From NCBI GenBank assembly GCA_963575645.1, contig OY754467.1, forward strand, positions 26,036,501-26,100,500: a stretch of 64,000 bases of DNA, in the 5' to 3' direction. A model generated the notes under the pieces. It was not told the DNA's origin. It did no database searches and saw only the letters and a list, made by a program, of their open reading frames with translations. Shown here one piece after another: positions 25,861 to 38,929 of this stretch; positions within the stretch are counted from its first letter, which is position 1, and the number at the start of each line of letters is the position of its first letter. Position numbers and translations under genes: made by a program. The stretch comes from Xanthostigma xanthostigma (taxonomy: Eukaryota; Arthropoda; Insecta; Raphidioptera; Raphidiidae).

Positions 25861-28260
25861 GCGTTAAAATAATGGTTAATATGCAGTTTGCATTTTCTTA
25901 TGAGAGAATGATCCAAACCTAAATGTTATAGTGTAAATAGACTTACCTTCAAGAAATAAAGCAATTTTGCCTATAGGGACTCATTTGCCTCTAATTGTCA
26001 TAAAGCATGTAAAAACTGCTTGTCAGCGTCTAAATAATGGTTAATATGCAGTTTGCATTTTCTTATGAGAGAATGATCCAAACCTGAATGTTATAGTGTA
26101 AATAGACTAACCCTCATGAAATAAAGCACTTTTGCCTATAAGGACTCATTTGCACCTAATTGTCGTAAAGCATGTAAAAACTGCTTGTCAGCGTTAAAAT
26201 AATGGTTAATATGCAGTTTGCATTTTCTTATGAGAGAATGACCCAAACCTGAATGTTATAGTGAAAATAGACTTACCTTTGTAAAATAAAGCAATTTTGC
26301 CTATAAGGACTCATTTGCACGCAATTGTCGTAAAGCATGTAAAAACTGCTTGTCTGCGTTAAAATAATGGTTAATATGCAGTTTGCATTTTCTTATGAGA
26401 GAATGATCCAAACCTGAATGTTATAGTGTAAATAGACTTACCTTCATGAAATAAAGCAATTTTGTCTATAAGGACTCATTTGCCCCTTATTGTCATAAAG
26501 CATGTAAAAACTGCTTGTATGCGTTAAAATAATGGTTAATATGCAGTTTGCATTTTCTTATGAGAGAATGATCCAAACCTGAATGTTATAGTGTAAATAG
26601 ACTTACCTTTGTAAAATAAAGCAATTTTGCCTAAGGGGACTCATTTGCACGCAATTGTCGTGAAGCATGTAAAAACTACTTGTCAGCGTTAAAATAATGG
26701 TTAATATGCAGTTTGCATTTTCTTATGAGAGAATGATCAAACCTGAATGTTATAGTGTAAATAGACTTACCATCATGAAATAAAGCAATTTTGCCTGTAA
26801 GGACTCATTTGCACCTAATTGTCATAAAGCTTGTAAAAACTGCTTGTATGCGTTAAATAATAGTTAATATGCAGTTTGCATTTTCTTATGAGAGAATGAT
26901 CTAAACCTGAATGTTATAGTTTAAAAAAACTTTCCTTTGTAAAATAAAGCAATTTTGCCTATATAGACTCATTTGCCCCTAATTGTCATAAAGCATGTAA
27001 AAACTGCTTGTATGCGTTAAAATAATGGTTAATATGCAGTTTGCATTTTCTTATGAGAGAATGATCCAAATCTAAATGTTATAGTGTAAATAGACTTACC
27101 TTCAAGAAATAAAGCAATTTTGCCTATAGGGACTTATTTGCCCCTAATTGTCATAAAGCATGTAAAAACTGCTTGTCAGGGTTAAAATAATGGTTAATAT
27201 GCAGTTTGCATTTTCTTATGAGAGAATGATCCAAACCTGAATGTTATAGTGTAAATAGACTTACCTTCATGAAATAAAGCAATTTTGCCTATAAGGACTC
27301 ATTTGCCCCTAATTGTCATAAAGCATGTAAAAACTGCTTGTATGCGTTAAAATAATGTATAATATGCAGTTTGCATTTTCTTATGAGAGAATGATCTAAA
27401 CCTAAATGTTATAGTTTAAGTAAACTTACCTTTGTAAAATAAAGCAATTTTGCCTAAATAGACTCATTTTCCCCTAATTGTCATAAAGCATGTAAAAACT
27501 GCTTGTATGCGTTAAAATATTGGTTTATATGCAGTTTGCATTTTCTTATGAGAGAATGATCCAAACCTGAATGTTATAGTGTAAATAGACTTACTCTAAT
27601 GAAATAAAGCAGATTTGACTATAAGGACTCATTTGCCCCTAATTGTCATAAAGCATGTAAAAACTGCTTGTATGCGGTAAAATAGTGGTTAATATGCAGT
27701 TTGCATTTTCTTATGAGATAATGATCCAAACCTGAATATTATAGTGTAAATAGACTTACCTTTGTAAAATAAAGCAATTTTGCCTATATAGACTCATTTG
27801 CCCCTAATTGTCATAAAGCATGTAAAAACTGCTTGTATGCGACAAAATAATGGTTAATATGCAGTTTGCTTTTTCTTATGAGAGAATGATCCAAACCTGA
27901 ATGTTATAGTGTAAATAGACTTACCTTTGTAAAATAAAGCAATTTTGCCTATAAGGACTCATTTGCACGCAATTGTCGTGAAGCAATAAAAACTGCTTGT
28001 CTGCGTGAAAATGATAGTAAATATGCAGTTTGCATTTTCTTATAAGAGAATGATCCAAACCTGAATGTTATAGTGTAAATAGACTTACCCTCATGAAATA
28101 AAGCAATTTTGCCTATAAAGACTCATTTGCATCTATTTGTCGTAAAGCATGTAAAAACTGCTTGTCTGCGTTTTAATAATGGTTAATATGCAGTTTGCAT
28201 TTTCTTATGAGAGAATGATCCAAACCTGAATGTTATAGTGTAAATAGACTTACCCTCATG

Positions 28261-28919
28261 AAATAAAGCAATTTTGCCTATAAAGACTCATTTGCACCTA
28301 ATTGTCGTAAAGCATGTTAAAACTGCTTGTCTGCGTTTAAATAATGGTTAATATGCAGTTTGCATTTTCTTATGAGAGAAAGATCCAAACCTGAATGTTA
28401 TAGTGTAAATAGACTTACCTTCATGAAATAAAGCAATTTTGCCTATAAGGACTCATTTGCCCCTTATTGTCATAAAGCACGTAAAAACTGCTTGTATGCG
28501 TTGAAATTATGGTTAATATGCAGTTGGCATTTTCTTATGAGAGAATGATCCAAACCTAAATGTTATAGTGAAAATAGACTTACGTTTGTAAAATAACGCA
28601 ATTTTGCCTATAAGGACTCATTTGCACGAAATTGTCGTGAAGCATGTAAAAACTGCTTGTCTGCGTTAAAATAATGGTTAATATGCAGTTTGCATTTTCT
28701 TATGAGAAAATGATCCAAACCTGAATGTTATAGTGAAAGTAGACTAACCTTTGTAAAATAAAACAATTTTGCCTTTAAGGACTTATTTCCACCTAATTGT
28801 CGTAAAACATGTGAAAACTGCTTGTCTGCGTGAAAATGATTGTAAATATGCAGTTTGCATTTTCTTATGAGAGAATGATCCAAACCTGAATGTTATAGTG
28901 TAAATAGACTTACCCTCAT
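28261..28919 (-). repeat. Local 825-bp-offset duplication, copy 1
   Basis: A four-monomer stretch is repeated 825 bp (5 x 165) downstream at 29086-29744. Shared markers are AGCATGTTAAAAC (28,311 and 29,136), AGCACGTAAAA (28,476 and 29,301), CACGAAATTGTCG and GATTGTAAAT. Similarity ends where CTCATTAAATAAAGC (28,915) contrasts with CTCATGAAATAAAGC (29,740). Confidence 0.8.
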
Positions 28920-29085
28920 TAAATAAAGCAATTTTGCCTATAAAGACTCATTTGCATCTATTTGTCGTAAAGCATGTAAAAACTGCTTGTCAGCGTTAAA
29001 ATAATGGTTAATATGCAGATTGCATTTTCTTATGAGAGAATGATCCAAACCTTAATGTTATAGTGTAAATAGACTTACCCTCATT

Positions 29086-29744
29086 AAATAAAGCAATTTT
29101 GCCTATAAAGACTCATTTGCACCTAATTGTCGTAAAGCATGTTAAAACTGCTTGTCTGCGTTTAAATAATGGTTAATATGCAGTTTGCATTTTCTTATGA
29201 GAGAAAGATCCAAACCTGAATGTTATAGTGTAAATAGACTTACCTTCATGAAATAAAGCAATTTTGCCTATAAGGACTCATTTGCCCCTTATTGTCATAA
29301 AGCACGTAAAAACTGCTTGTATGCGTTGAAATTATGGTTAATATGCAGTTGGCATTTTCTTATGAGAGAATGATCCAAACCTAAATGTTATAGTGAAAAT
29401 AGACTTACGTTTGTAAAATAACGCAATTTTGCCTATAAGGACTCATTTGCACGAAATTGTCGTGAAGCATGTAAAAACTGCTTGTCTGCGTTAAAATAAT
29501 GGTTAATATGCAGTTTGCATTTTCTTATGAGAAAATGATCCAAACCTGAATGTTATAGTGAAAGTAGACTAACCTTTGTAAAATAAAACAATTTTGCCTT
29601 TAAGGACTTATTTCCACCTAATTGTCGTAAAACATGTGAAAACTGCTTGTCTGCGTGAAAATGATTGTAAATATGCAGTTTGCATTTTCTTATGAGAGAA
29701 TGATCCAAACCTGAATGTTATAGTGTAAATAGACTTACCCTCAT
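29086..29744 (-). repeat. Local 825-bp-offset duplication, copy 2
   Basis: Partner of 28261-28919. It overlaps the start of the cassette at 29303, so the duplication re-used cassette monomers. Limits were set by eye from the first disagreeing variants. Confidence 0.8.
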
Positions 29745-30858
29745 GAAATAAAGCACTTTTGCATATAAGGACTCATTTGCACCTAATTGTCGTAAAGCAT
29801 GTAAAAACTGCTTGTCAGCGTTAAAATAATTGTTAATATGCAGTTTGCATTTTCTTATGAGAGAATGATCCAAACCTGAATGTTATAGTGTAAATACTCT
29901 AATGAAATAAAGCAGATTTGACTATAAGGACTCATTTGCCCCTAATTGTCATAAAGCATGTAAAAACTGTTTGTATGCGTTAAAATAATGGTTAATATGC
30001 AGTTTGCATTTTCTTATGAGAGAATGATCCAAACCTGAATGTAATAGTAAAAATAGACTTACCTTTGTAAAATAAAGCAATTTTGCCTATAAATACTTAT
30101 TTGCACGCAATTGTCGTGAAGCATGTAAAAACTGCTTGTCTGCGTGAAAATGATAGTAAATATGCAGTTTGCATTTTCCTATAAAAGAATGATCCAAACC
30201 TGAATGATATAGTGTAAATAGACTTACCTTCATGAAATAAAGCAATTTTGCCTATAAAGACTCATTTGCACCTAATTGTCGTAAAGCATGTAAAAACTGC
30301 TTGCCTTCGTTTAAATAATGGTTAATATGCAGTTTGCATTTTCTTATGAGAGAAAGATCCAAACCTGAATGTTATAGTGTAAATAGACTTACCTTCATGA
30401 AATAAAGCAATTTTGCCTATAAGGACTCATTTGCTCCTTATTGTCATAAAGCATGTAAAAACTGCTTGTATGCGTTAAAATAATGGTAAATATGTTGTTT
30501 GCATTTTCTTATGAGAGAATGATCCAAACCTGAATGTTATAGTGTAAATAGACTTACCTTTGTAAAATAAAGAAATTTTGCCTATAAGGACTCATTTGCA
30601 CGCAATTGTCGTGAAGCATGTAAAAACTGCTTGTCAGCGTAAAAATAATGGTTAATATGCAGTTTGCATTTTCTTATGAGAGTATGATCCAAACCTGAAT
30701 GTTATAGTGAAAGTAGACCCTACCTTTGTGAAATAAAACAATTTTGCCTTTAAGGACTTATTTCCACCTAATTGTCGTAAAACATGTGAAAACTCCTTGT
30801 CTGCGTGAAAATAATAGTAAATATGCAGTTTGCATTTTCTTATGAGAGAATGATCCAA
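29303..30858 (-). repeat. Recurrent monomer cassette, copy 3
   Basis: Same variant order as the other cassettes, marker spacing 1,413 bp. It contains a private 6-bp deletion in one monomer (AGTGTAAATACTCTAATG near 29,888-29,905; sister copies have GTAAATAGACTTACTCTAATG split across the same place). The first monomers of the cassette are also present immediately upstream as part of a 5-monomer (825-bp) local duplication (28,261-28,919). Confidence 0.78.
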
Positions 30859-32764
30859 ACCTGAATGTTATAGTGTAAAATAGACTTACCCTCATGAAAT
30901 AAAGCACTTTTGCCTATAAGGACTCATTTGCACCTAATTGTCGTAAAGCATGTAAAAACTGCTTGTCAGCGTTAAAATAATGGTTAATATGCAGTTTGCA
31001 TTTTCTTATGAGAGAATGATCCAAACCTGAATGTAATAGTGTAAATAGACTTACTTTAATGAAAGAAAGCAATTTTGCCTATAAGGACTCATTTGCCCCT
31101 AATTGTCATAAAGCATATAAAAACTGCTTGTATGCGTTGAAATAATGGTTAATATGCAGTTTGCATTTTCTTATGAGAGAATGATCCAAATCTGAATGTT
31201 ATAGTGTAAATAGACTTACCTTCATGAAATAATGCAATTTTTGCCTATAAGGACTCATTTGCCCCTAATTATCATAAAACATGTAAAAACTGCTTGTATG
31301 CGTTAAAATAATGGTTAATATGCAGATTGCATTTTCTTATGAGAGAATGATCCAAACCTTAATGTGATAGAGTAAATAGACTTACCGTTGTAAAATAAAG
31401 CAATTTTGCCTATAGGGACTCATTTGCACGCAATTGTCGTGAAGCATGTAAAAACTGCTTGTCTGCGTTAAAATAATGGTTAATATGCAGTTTGCATTTT
31501 CTTATGAGAAAATGATCCAAACCTGAATGTTATAGTGAAAAAAGACTAACCTTTGTGAAATAAAACAATTTTGCCTTTAGGGACTTATTTCCACCTAATT
31601 GTTGTAAAACATGTAAAAACTGCTTGTCTGCGTGAAAATGATAGTAAATATGCAGTTTGCATTTTCTTATGAGAGAATGATCCAAAACTGAATGTTATAG
31701 TGTAAATAGACTTACCCTCTTGAAATAAAGCACTTTTGCCTATAAGGACTCATTTGCACCTAATTGTCGTAAAGCATGTAAAAACTGCTTGTCTGCGTTT
31801 AAATAATGGTTAATATGCAGTTTGCATTTTCTTATGAGAAAATGATCCAAACCTGAATGTTATAGTGTAAGTAAACTTACCTTTGTGAAATAAAGCAATT
31901 TTGCCTATAAGGACTCATTTGCACCTAATTGTCGTAAAGCATGTAAAAACTGCTTGTCTGCGTTAAAATAATGGTTAATATGCAGTTTGCATTTTCTTAT
32001 GAGAGAATAATCCAAACCTGAATGTTATAGTGTAAATAGACTAACCTTCATAAAATAAAGCAATTTTGCCTATAAGGACCCATTCGCCCCTAATTGTCAT
32101 AAAGCATGTAAAAACTGCTTGTCTGCGTTAAAATAATGGTTAATATGCAGTTTGCATTTTCTTATGAGAGAATGATCCAAACCTGAATGTTATAGTGTAA
32201 ATAGACTTACCTTCATGAAATAATGCAATTTTTGCCTATAAGGACTCATTTGCCCCTAATTGTCATAAAACATGTAAAAACTGCTTGTATGCGTTAAAAT
32301 AATGGTTAATATGCAGATTGCATTTTCTTATGAGAGAATGATCCAAACCTTAATGTTATAGTGTAAATAGACTTACCCTCATTAAATAAAGCAATTTTGC
32401 CTATAAAGACTCATTTGCTTCTATTTGTCGTAAAGCATGTAAAAACTGCTTGTCTGCGTTTTAAAAATGGTTAATATGCAGTTTGCATTTTCTTATGAGA
32501 GAATGATCCAAACCTGAATGTTATAGTGTAAATAGACTTACCCTCATGAAATAAAGCAATTTTGCCTATAAAGACTCTTTTGCACCTAATTGTCGTAAAG
32601 CATGTTAAAACTGCTTGTCTGCGTTTAAATAATGGTTAATATGCAGTTTGCATTTTCTTATGAGAGAAAGATCCAAACCTGAATGTTATAGTGTAAATAG
32701 ACTTACCTTCATGAAATAAAGCAATTTTGCCTATATGGACTCATTTGCCCCTTATTGTCATAAA

Positions 32765-33470
32765 GCACGTAAAAACTGCTTGTATGCGTTGAAATTATGG
32801 TTAATATGCAGTTGGCATTTTCTTATGAGAGAATGATCCAAACCTAAATGTTATAGTGAAAATAGACTTACGTTTGTAAAATAACGCAATTTTGCCTATA
32901 AGGACTCATTTGCACGAAATTGTCGTGAAGCATGTAAAAACTGCTTGTCTGCGTTAAAATAATGGTTAATATGCAGTTTGCATTTTCTTATGAGAAAATG
33001 ATCCAAACCTGAATGTTATAGTGAAAGTAGACTAACCTTTGTAAAATAAAACAATTTTGCCTTTAAGGACTTATTTCCACCTAATTGTCGTTAAAACATG
33101 TGAAAAGTGCTTGTCTGCGTGAAAATGATTGTAAATATGCAGTTTGCTGCTTGTCTGCGTGAAAATGATTGTAAATATGCAGTTTGCATTTTCTTATGAG
33201 AGAATGATCCAAACCTGAATGTTATAGTGTAAATAGACTTACCCTCATGAAATAAAGCACTTTTGCCTATAAGGACTCATTTGCACCTAATTGTCGTAAA
33301 GCATGTAAAAACTGCTTGTCAGCGTTAAAATAATTGTTAATATGCAGTTTGCATTTTCTTATGAGAGAATGATCCAAACCTGAATGTTATAGTGTAAATA
33401 GACTTACTCTAATAAAATAAAGCAGATTTGACTATAAGGACTCATTTGCCCCTAAATGTCATAAAGCATG
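32765..33470 (-). repeat. Recurrent monomer cassette, partial copy
   Basis: Only the first half of the cassette is present: GCACGTAAAAAC, CACGAAATTGTCG, GTGAAAAGTGC with GATTGTAAAT, CAGCGTTAAAATAATTG and CTAATAAAATAAAGCAGATT. It then switches to monomers with AGTGGTTAATATG and GAGATAATGATCC. It carries a private 40-bp internal tandem duplication (33108-33187). Confidence 0.75.
33108..33187 (-). repeat. 40-bp tandem duplication inside one monomer
   Basis: Bases 33108-33147 are repeated perfectly at 33148-33187. Each copy starts TGCTTGTCTGCGTG and ends ATATGCAGTTTGC or its equivalent. The copies meet where AGTTTGC joins TGCTTG, so a TGC microhomology could have mediated slippage or template switching. 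This is the only short-period duplication of this size that I saw in the window. Confidence 0.92.
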
Positions 33471-34719
33471 TAAAAACTGCTTGTATGCGTTAAAATAGTG
33501 GTTAATATGCAGTTTGCATTTTCTTATGAGATAATGATCCAAACCTGAATATTATAGTGTAAATAGACTTACCTTTGTAAAATAAAGCATTTTTGTCTAT
33601 ATAGACTCATTTGCCCCTAATTGTCATAAAGCATGTAAAAACTGCTTGTATGCGACAAAATAATGGTTAATATGCAGTTTGCTTTTTCTTATGAGAGAAT
33701 GATCCAAACCTGAATGTTATAGTGTAAATAGACTTACCTTTGTAAAATAAAGCAATTTTGCCTATAAGGACTCATTTGCACGCAATTGTCGTGAAGCAAT
33801 AAAAACTGCTTGTCTGCGTGAAAATGATAGTAAATATGCAGTTTGCATTTTCTTATAAGAGAATGATCCAAACCTGAATGTTATAGTGTAAATAGACTTA
33901 CTCTCATGAAATAAAGCAATTTTGCCTATAAAGACTCATTTGCACCTATTTGTCGTAAAGCATGTAAAAACTGCTTGTCTGCGTTTAAATAATGGTTAAT
34001 ATGCAGTTTGCATTTTCTTATGAGAGAATGATCCAAACCTGAATGTTATAGTGTAAATAGACTTACCCTCATGAAATAAAGCAATTTTGCCTATAAGGAC
34101 TCATTTGCACGCAATTGTCGTGAATCATGTAAAAACTGCTTGTCTGCGTTAAAATAATGGTTAATATGCAGTTTGCATTTTCTTATGAGAGAATGATCCA
34201 AACCTAAATGTTATAGTGTAAATAGACTTACCTTCAAGAAATAAAGCAATTTTGCCTATAGGGACTCATTTGCCTCTAATTGTCATAAAGCATGTAAAAA
34301 CTGCTTGTCAGCGTTAAAATAATGGTTAATATGCAGTTTGCATTTTCTTATGAGAGAATGATCCAAACCTGAATGTTATAGTGTAAATAGACTAACCCAC
34401 ATGAAATAAAGCACTTTTGCCTATAAGGACTCATTTGCACCTAATTGTCATAAAGCTTGTAAAAACTGCTTGTATGCGTTAAATAATAGTTAATATGCAG
34501 TTTGCATTTTCTTATGAGAGAATGATCTAAACCTGAATGTTATAGTTTAAAAAAACTTTCCTTTGTAAAATAAAGCAATTTTGCCTATATAGACTCATTT
34601 GCCCCTAATTGTCATAAAGCATGTAAAAACTGCTTGTATGCGTTAAAATAATGGTTAATATGCAGTTTGCATTTTCTTATGAGAGAATGATCCAAACCTA
34701 AATGTTATAGTGTAAATAG

Positions 34720-36200
34720 ACTTACCTTCAAGAAATAAAGCAATTTTGCCTATAGGGACTCATTTGCCCCTAATTGTCATAAAGCATGTAAAAACTGCTT
34801 GTCAGCGTTAAAATAATGGTTAATATGCAGTTTGCATTTTCTTATGAGAGAATGATCCAAACCTGAATGTTATAGTGTAAATAGACTTACCTTCATGGAA
34901 TAAAGCAATTTTGCCTATAAGGACTCATTTGCCCCTAATTGTCATAAAGCATGTAAAAACTGCTTGTATGCGTTAAAATAATGTATAATATGCAGTTTGC
35001 ATTTTCTTATGAGAGAATGATCCAAACCTGAATGTTATAGTGTAAATTAACTTACCCTCATGAAATAAAGCAATTTTGCCTATAAAGACTCATTTGCACC
35101 TAATTGTCATAAAGCATGTAAAAACTGCTTGTATGCGTTAAAATGATAGTATATATGCAGTTTGCATTTTCTTATGAGAGAATGATCCAAACCTGAATGT
35201 TATAGTGTAAATAGTCTTACCCTCTTGAAATAAAGCAATTTTGCCTATAAGGAGTCATTTGCACCTAATTGTCATAAAGCTTGTAAAAACTGCTTGTATG
35301 CGTTAAAATAATAGTTAATATGCAGTTTGCATTTTCTTATGAGAGAATGATCTAAACCTGAATGTTATAGTTTAAGTAAACTTACCTTTGTAAAATAAAG
35401 CAATTTTGCCTAAATAGACTCATTTTCCCCTAATTGTCATAAAGCATGTAAAAACTGCTTGTATGCGTTAAAATATTGGTTAATATGCAGTTAGCATTTT
35501 CTTATGAGAGAATGATCCAAACCTGAATGTTATAGTGTAAATAGACTTACATTTGTAAAATAAAAATTTTGCCTATAAGGACTCATTTGCACGCAATTGT
35601 CGTGAAGCATGTAAAAACTGCTTGGCTGCGTGAAAATGATAGTAAATATGCAGTTTGCATTTTCTTATGAAAGAATGATCCAAACCTTAATGTTATAGTG
35701 TAAATAGACTTACCCTCATTAAATAAAGCAATTTTGCCTATAAAGACTCATTTGCATCTATTTGTCGTAAAGCATGTAAAAACTGCTTGTCTGCGTTTTA
35801 ATAATGGTTAATATGCAGTTTGCATTTTCTTATGAGAGAATGATCCAAACCTTAATGTTTTAGTATAAATAGACTTACCCTCATGAAATAAAGCAATTTT
35901 GCCTATAAAGACTCATTTGCACCTAATTGTCGTAAAGCATGTAAAAACTGCTTGTATGCGTTAAAATAATGGTTAATATGCAGTTTGCATTTTCTTATGA
36001 GAGAATGATCCAAACCTGAATGTTATAGTGTAAATAGACTTACCTTCATGAAATAATGCAATTTTTGCCTATAAGGACTCATTTGCCCCTAATTGTCATA
36101 AAACATGTAAAAACTGCTTGTATGCGTTAAAATAATGGTTAATATGCAGATTGCATTTTCTTATGAGAGAATGATCCAAACCTTAATGTTATAGTGTAAA
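34720..36200 (-). repeat. Block copied at 47.1-48.5 kb (offset 12,375)
   Basis: Markers in the same order: ACCTTCAAGAAATAAAGC (34,721 and 47,096), AATGTATAATATG, GTGTAAATTAAC (35,041 and 47,416), AAATAGTCTTACCCTCTTG, AGTTTAAGTAAAC, TTACATTTGTAAAATAAAAA and CTTGGCTGCGTG. The offset of 12,375 is exactly 75 x 165, so phase is retained. End points are approximate. Confidence 0.75.
35493..35912 (-). repeat. 824-bp-offset duplication, copy 1
   Basis: About 420 bp is repeated at 36317-36736. It contains TTACATTTGTAAAATAAAAA (a unit two bases short), CTTGGCTGCGTG, CTTATGAAAGAATG, CATCTATTTGTCG and ATGTTTTAGTATAAATAG. Five monomers would give 825 bp; the offset of 824 agrees with one unit two bases short and one unit with an extra T in AATTTTTGCC. 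Confidence 0.82.
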
Positions 36201-36316
36201 TAGACTTACCGTCATTAAATAAAGCAATTTTGCCTATAAAGACTCATTTGCATCTATTTGTCGTAAAGCATGTAAAAACTGCTTGTCTGTGTTTTAATAA
36301 TGGTTAATATGCAGTT

Positions 36317-36736
36317 TGCATTTTCTTATGAGAGAATGATCCAAACCTGAATGTTATAGTGTAAATAGACTTACATTTGTAAAATAAAAATTTTGCCTAT
36401 AAGGACTCATTTGCACGCAATTGTCGTGAAGCATGTAAAAACTGCTTGGCTGCGTGAAAATGATAGTAAATATGCAGTTTGCATTTTCTTATGAAAGAAT
36501 GATCCAAACCTTAATGTTATAGTGTAAATAGACTTACCCTCATTAAATAAAGCAATTTTGCCTATAAAGACTCATTTGCATCTATTTGTCGTAAAGCATG
36601 TAAAAACTGCTTGTCTGCGTTTTAATAATGGTTAATATGCAGTTTGCATTTTCTTATGAGAGAATGATCCAAACCTTAATGTTTTAGTATAAATAGACTT
36701 ACCCTCATGAAATAAAGCAATTTTGCCTATAAAGAC
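36317..36736 (-). repeat. 824-bp-offset duplication, copy 2
   Basis: Partner of 35493-35912. It is adjacent to the monomers that lead into the shortened cassette at 36926. Similarity is lost at GACTCTTTTGCACC (36,734) versus GACTCATTTGCACC. Confidence 0.82.
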
Positions 36737-36925
36737 TCTTTTGCACCTAATTGTCGTAAAGCATGTTAAAACTGCTTGTCTGCGTTTAAATAATGGTTAA
36801 TATGCAGTTTGCATTTTCTTATGAGAGAAAGATCCAAACCTGAATGTTATAGTGTAAATAGACTTACCTTCATGAAATAAAGCAATTTTGCCTATAAGGA
36901 CTCATTTGCCCCTTATTGTCATAAA

Positions 36926-38158
36926 GCACGTAAAAACTGCTTGTATGCGTTGAAATTATGGTTAATATGCAGTTGGCATTTTCTTATGAGAGAATGATCC
37001 AAACCTAAATGTAATAGTGAAAATAGACTTACGTTTGTAAAATAACGCAATTTTGCCTATAAGGACTCATTTGCACGAAATTGTCGTGAAGCATGTAAAA
37101 ACTGCTTGTCTGCGTTAAAATAATGGTTAATATGCAGTTTGCATTTTCTTATGAGAAAATGATCCAAACCTGAATGTTATAGTGTAAATAGACTTACCCT
37201 CATGAAATAAAGCACTTTTGCCTATAAGGACTCATTTGCACCTAATTGTCGTAAAGCATGTAAAAACTGCTTGTCAGCGTTTAAATAATTGTTAATATGC
37301 AGTTTGCATTTTCTTATGAGAGAATGATCCAAACCTGAATGTAATAGTGAAAATAGACTTACCTTTGTAAAATAAAGCAATTTTGCCTATAAATACTTAT
37401 TTGCACGCAATTGTCGTGAAGCATGTAAAAATTGCTTGTCTGCGTGAAAATGATAGTAAATATGCAGTTTGCATTTTCCTATAAGAGAATGATCCAAACC
37501 TGAATGTTATAGTGTAAATAGACTTACCTTCATGAAATAAAGCAATTTTGCCTATAAAGACTCATTTGCACCTAATTGTCGTAAAGCATGTAAAAACTGC
37601 TTGCCTTCGTTTAAATAATGGTTAATATGCAGTTTGCATTTTCTTATGAGAGAAAGATCCAAACAAGAATGTTATAGTGTAAATAGACTTACCTTCATGA
37701 AATAAAGCAATTTTGCCTATAAGGACTCATTTGCCCCTTATTGTCATAAAGCATGTAAAAACTGCTTGTATGCGTTAAAATAATGGTTAATATGCAGTTT
37801 GCATTTTCTTATGAGAGAATGATCCAAACCTGAATGTTATAGTGTAAATAGACTTACCTTTGTAAAATAAAGCAATTTTGCTTATAAGGACTCATTTGCA
37901 CGCAATTGTCGTGAAGCATGTAAAAACTGCTTGTCTGCGTAAAAATAATGGTTAATATGCAGTTTGCATTTTCTTATGAGAGTATGATCCAAACCTGAAT
38001 GTTATAGTGAAAGTAGACCCTACCTTTGTGAAATAAAACAATTTTGCCTTTAAGGACTTATTTCCACCTAATTGTCGTAAAACATGTGAAAACTCCTTGT
38101 CTGCGTGAAAATAATAGTAAATATGCAGTTTGCATTTTCTTATGAGAAAATGATCCAA
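36926..38158 (-). repeat. Recurrent monomer cassette, shortened copy
   Basis: Cassette order is retained at both ends, but the marker spacing is 1,090 bp, two monomers fewer than copy 2. The AAAACATGTGAAAACTGC/GATTGTAAAT monomer and the CTAATGAAATAAAGCAGATT monomer appear to be the missing ones. The last monomer carries AGAAAATGATCC instead of AGAGAATGATCC, so the 68-codon frame has Phe as its fourth residue. Confidence 0.72.
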
Positions 38159-38929
38159 ACCTGAATGTTATAGTGTAAAATAGACTTACCCTCATGAAAT
38201 AAAGCACTTTTGCCTATAAGGACTCATTTGCACCTAATTGTCGTAAAGCATGTAAAAACTGCTTGTCAGCGTTAAAATAATGGTTAATATGCAGTTTGCA
38301 TTTTCTTATGAGAGAATGATCCAAACCTGAATGTAATAGTGTAAATAGACTTACTTTAATGAAATAAAGCAATTTTGCCTATAAGGACTCATTTGCCCCT
38401 AATTGTCATAAAGCATATAAAAACTGCTTGTATGCGTTAAAATAATGGTTAATATGCAGATTGCATTTTCTTATGAGAGAATGATCCAAACCTTAATGTG
38501 ATAGAGTAAATAGACTTACCGTTGTAAAATAAAGCAATTTTGCCTATAGGGACTCATTTGCACGCAATTGTCGTGAAGCATGTAAAAACTGCTTGTCTGC
38601 GTTAAAATAATGGTTAATATGCAGTTTGCATTTTCTTATGAGAAAATGATCCAAACCTGAATGTTATAGTGAAAGTAGACTAACCTTTGTGAAATAAAAC
38701 AATTTTGCCTTTAGGGACTTATTTCCACCTAATTGTTGTAAAACATGTGAAAACTGCTTGTCTGCGTGAAAATGATAGTAAATATGCAGTTTGCATTTTC
38801 TTATGAGAGAATGATCCAAAACTGAATGTTATAGTGTAAATAGACTTACCCTCTTGAAATAAAGCACTTTTGCCTATAAGGACTCATTTGCACCTAATTG
38901 TCGTAAAGCATGTATAAACTGCTTGTCTG

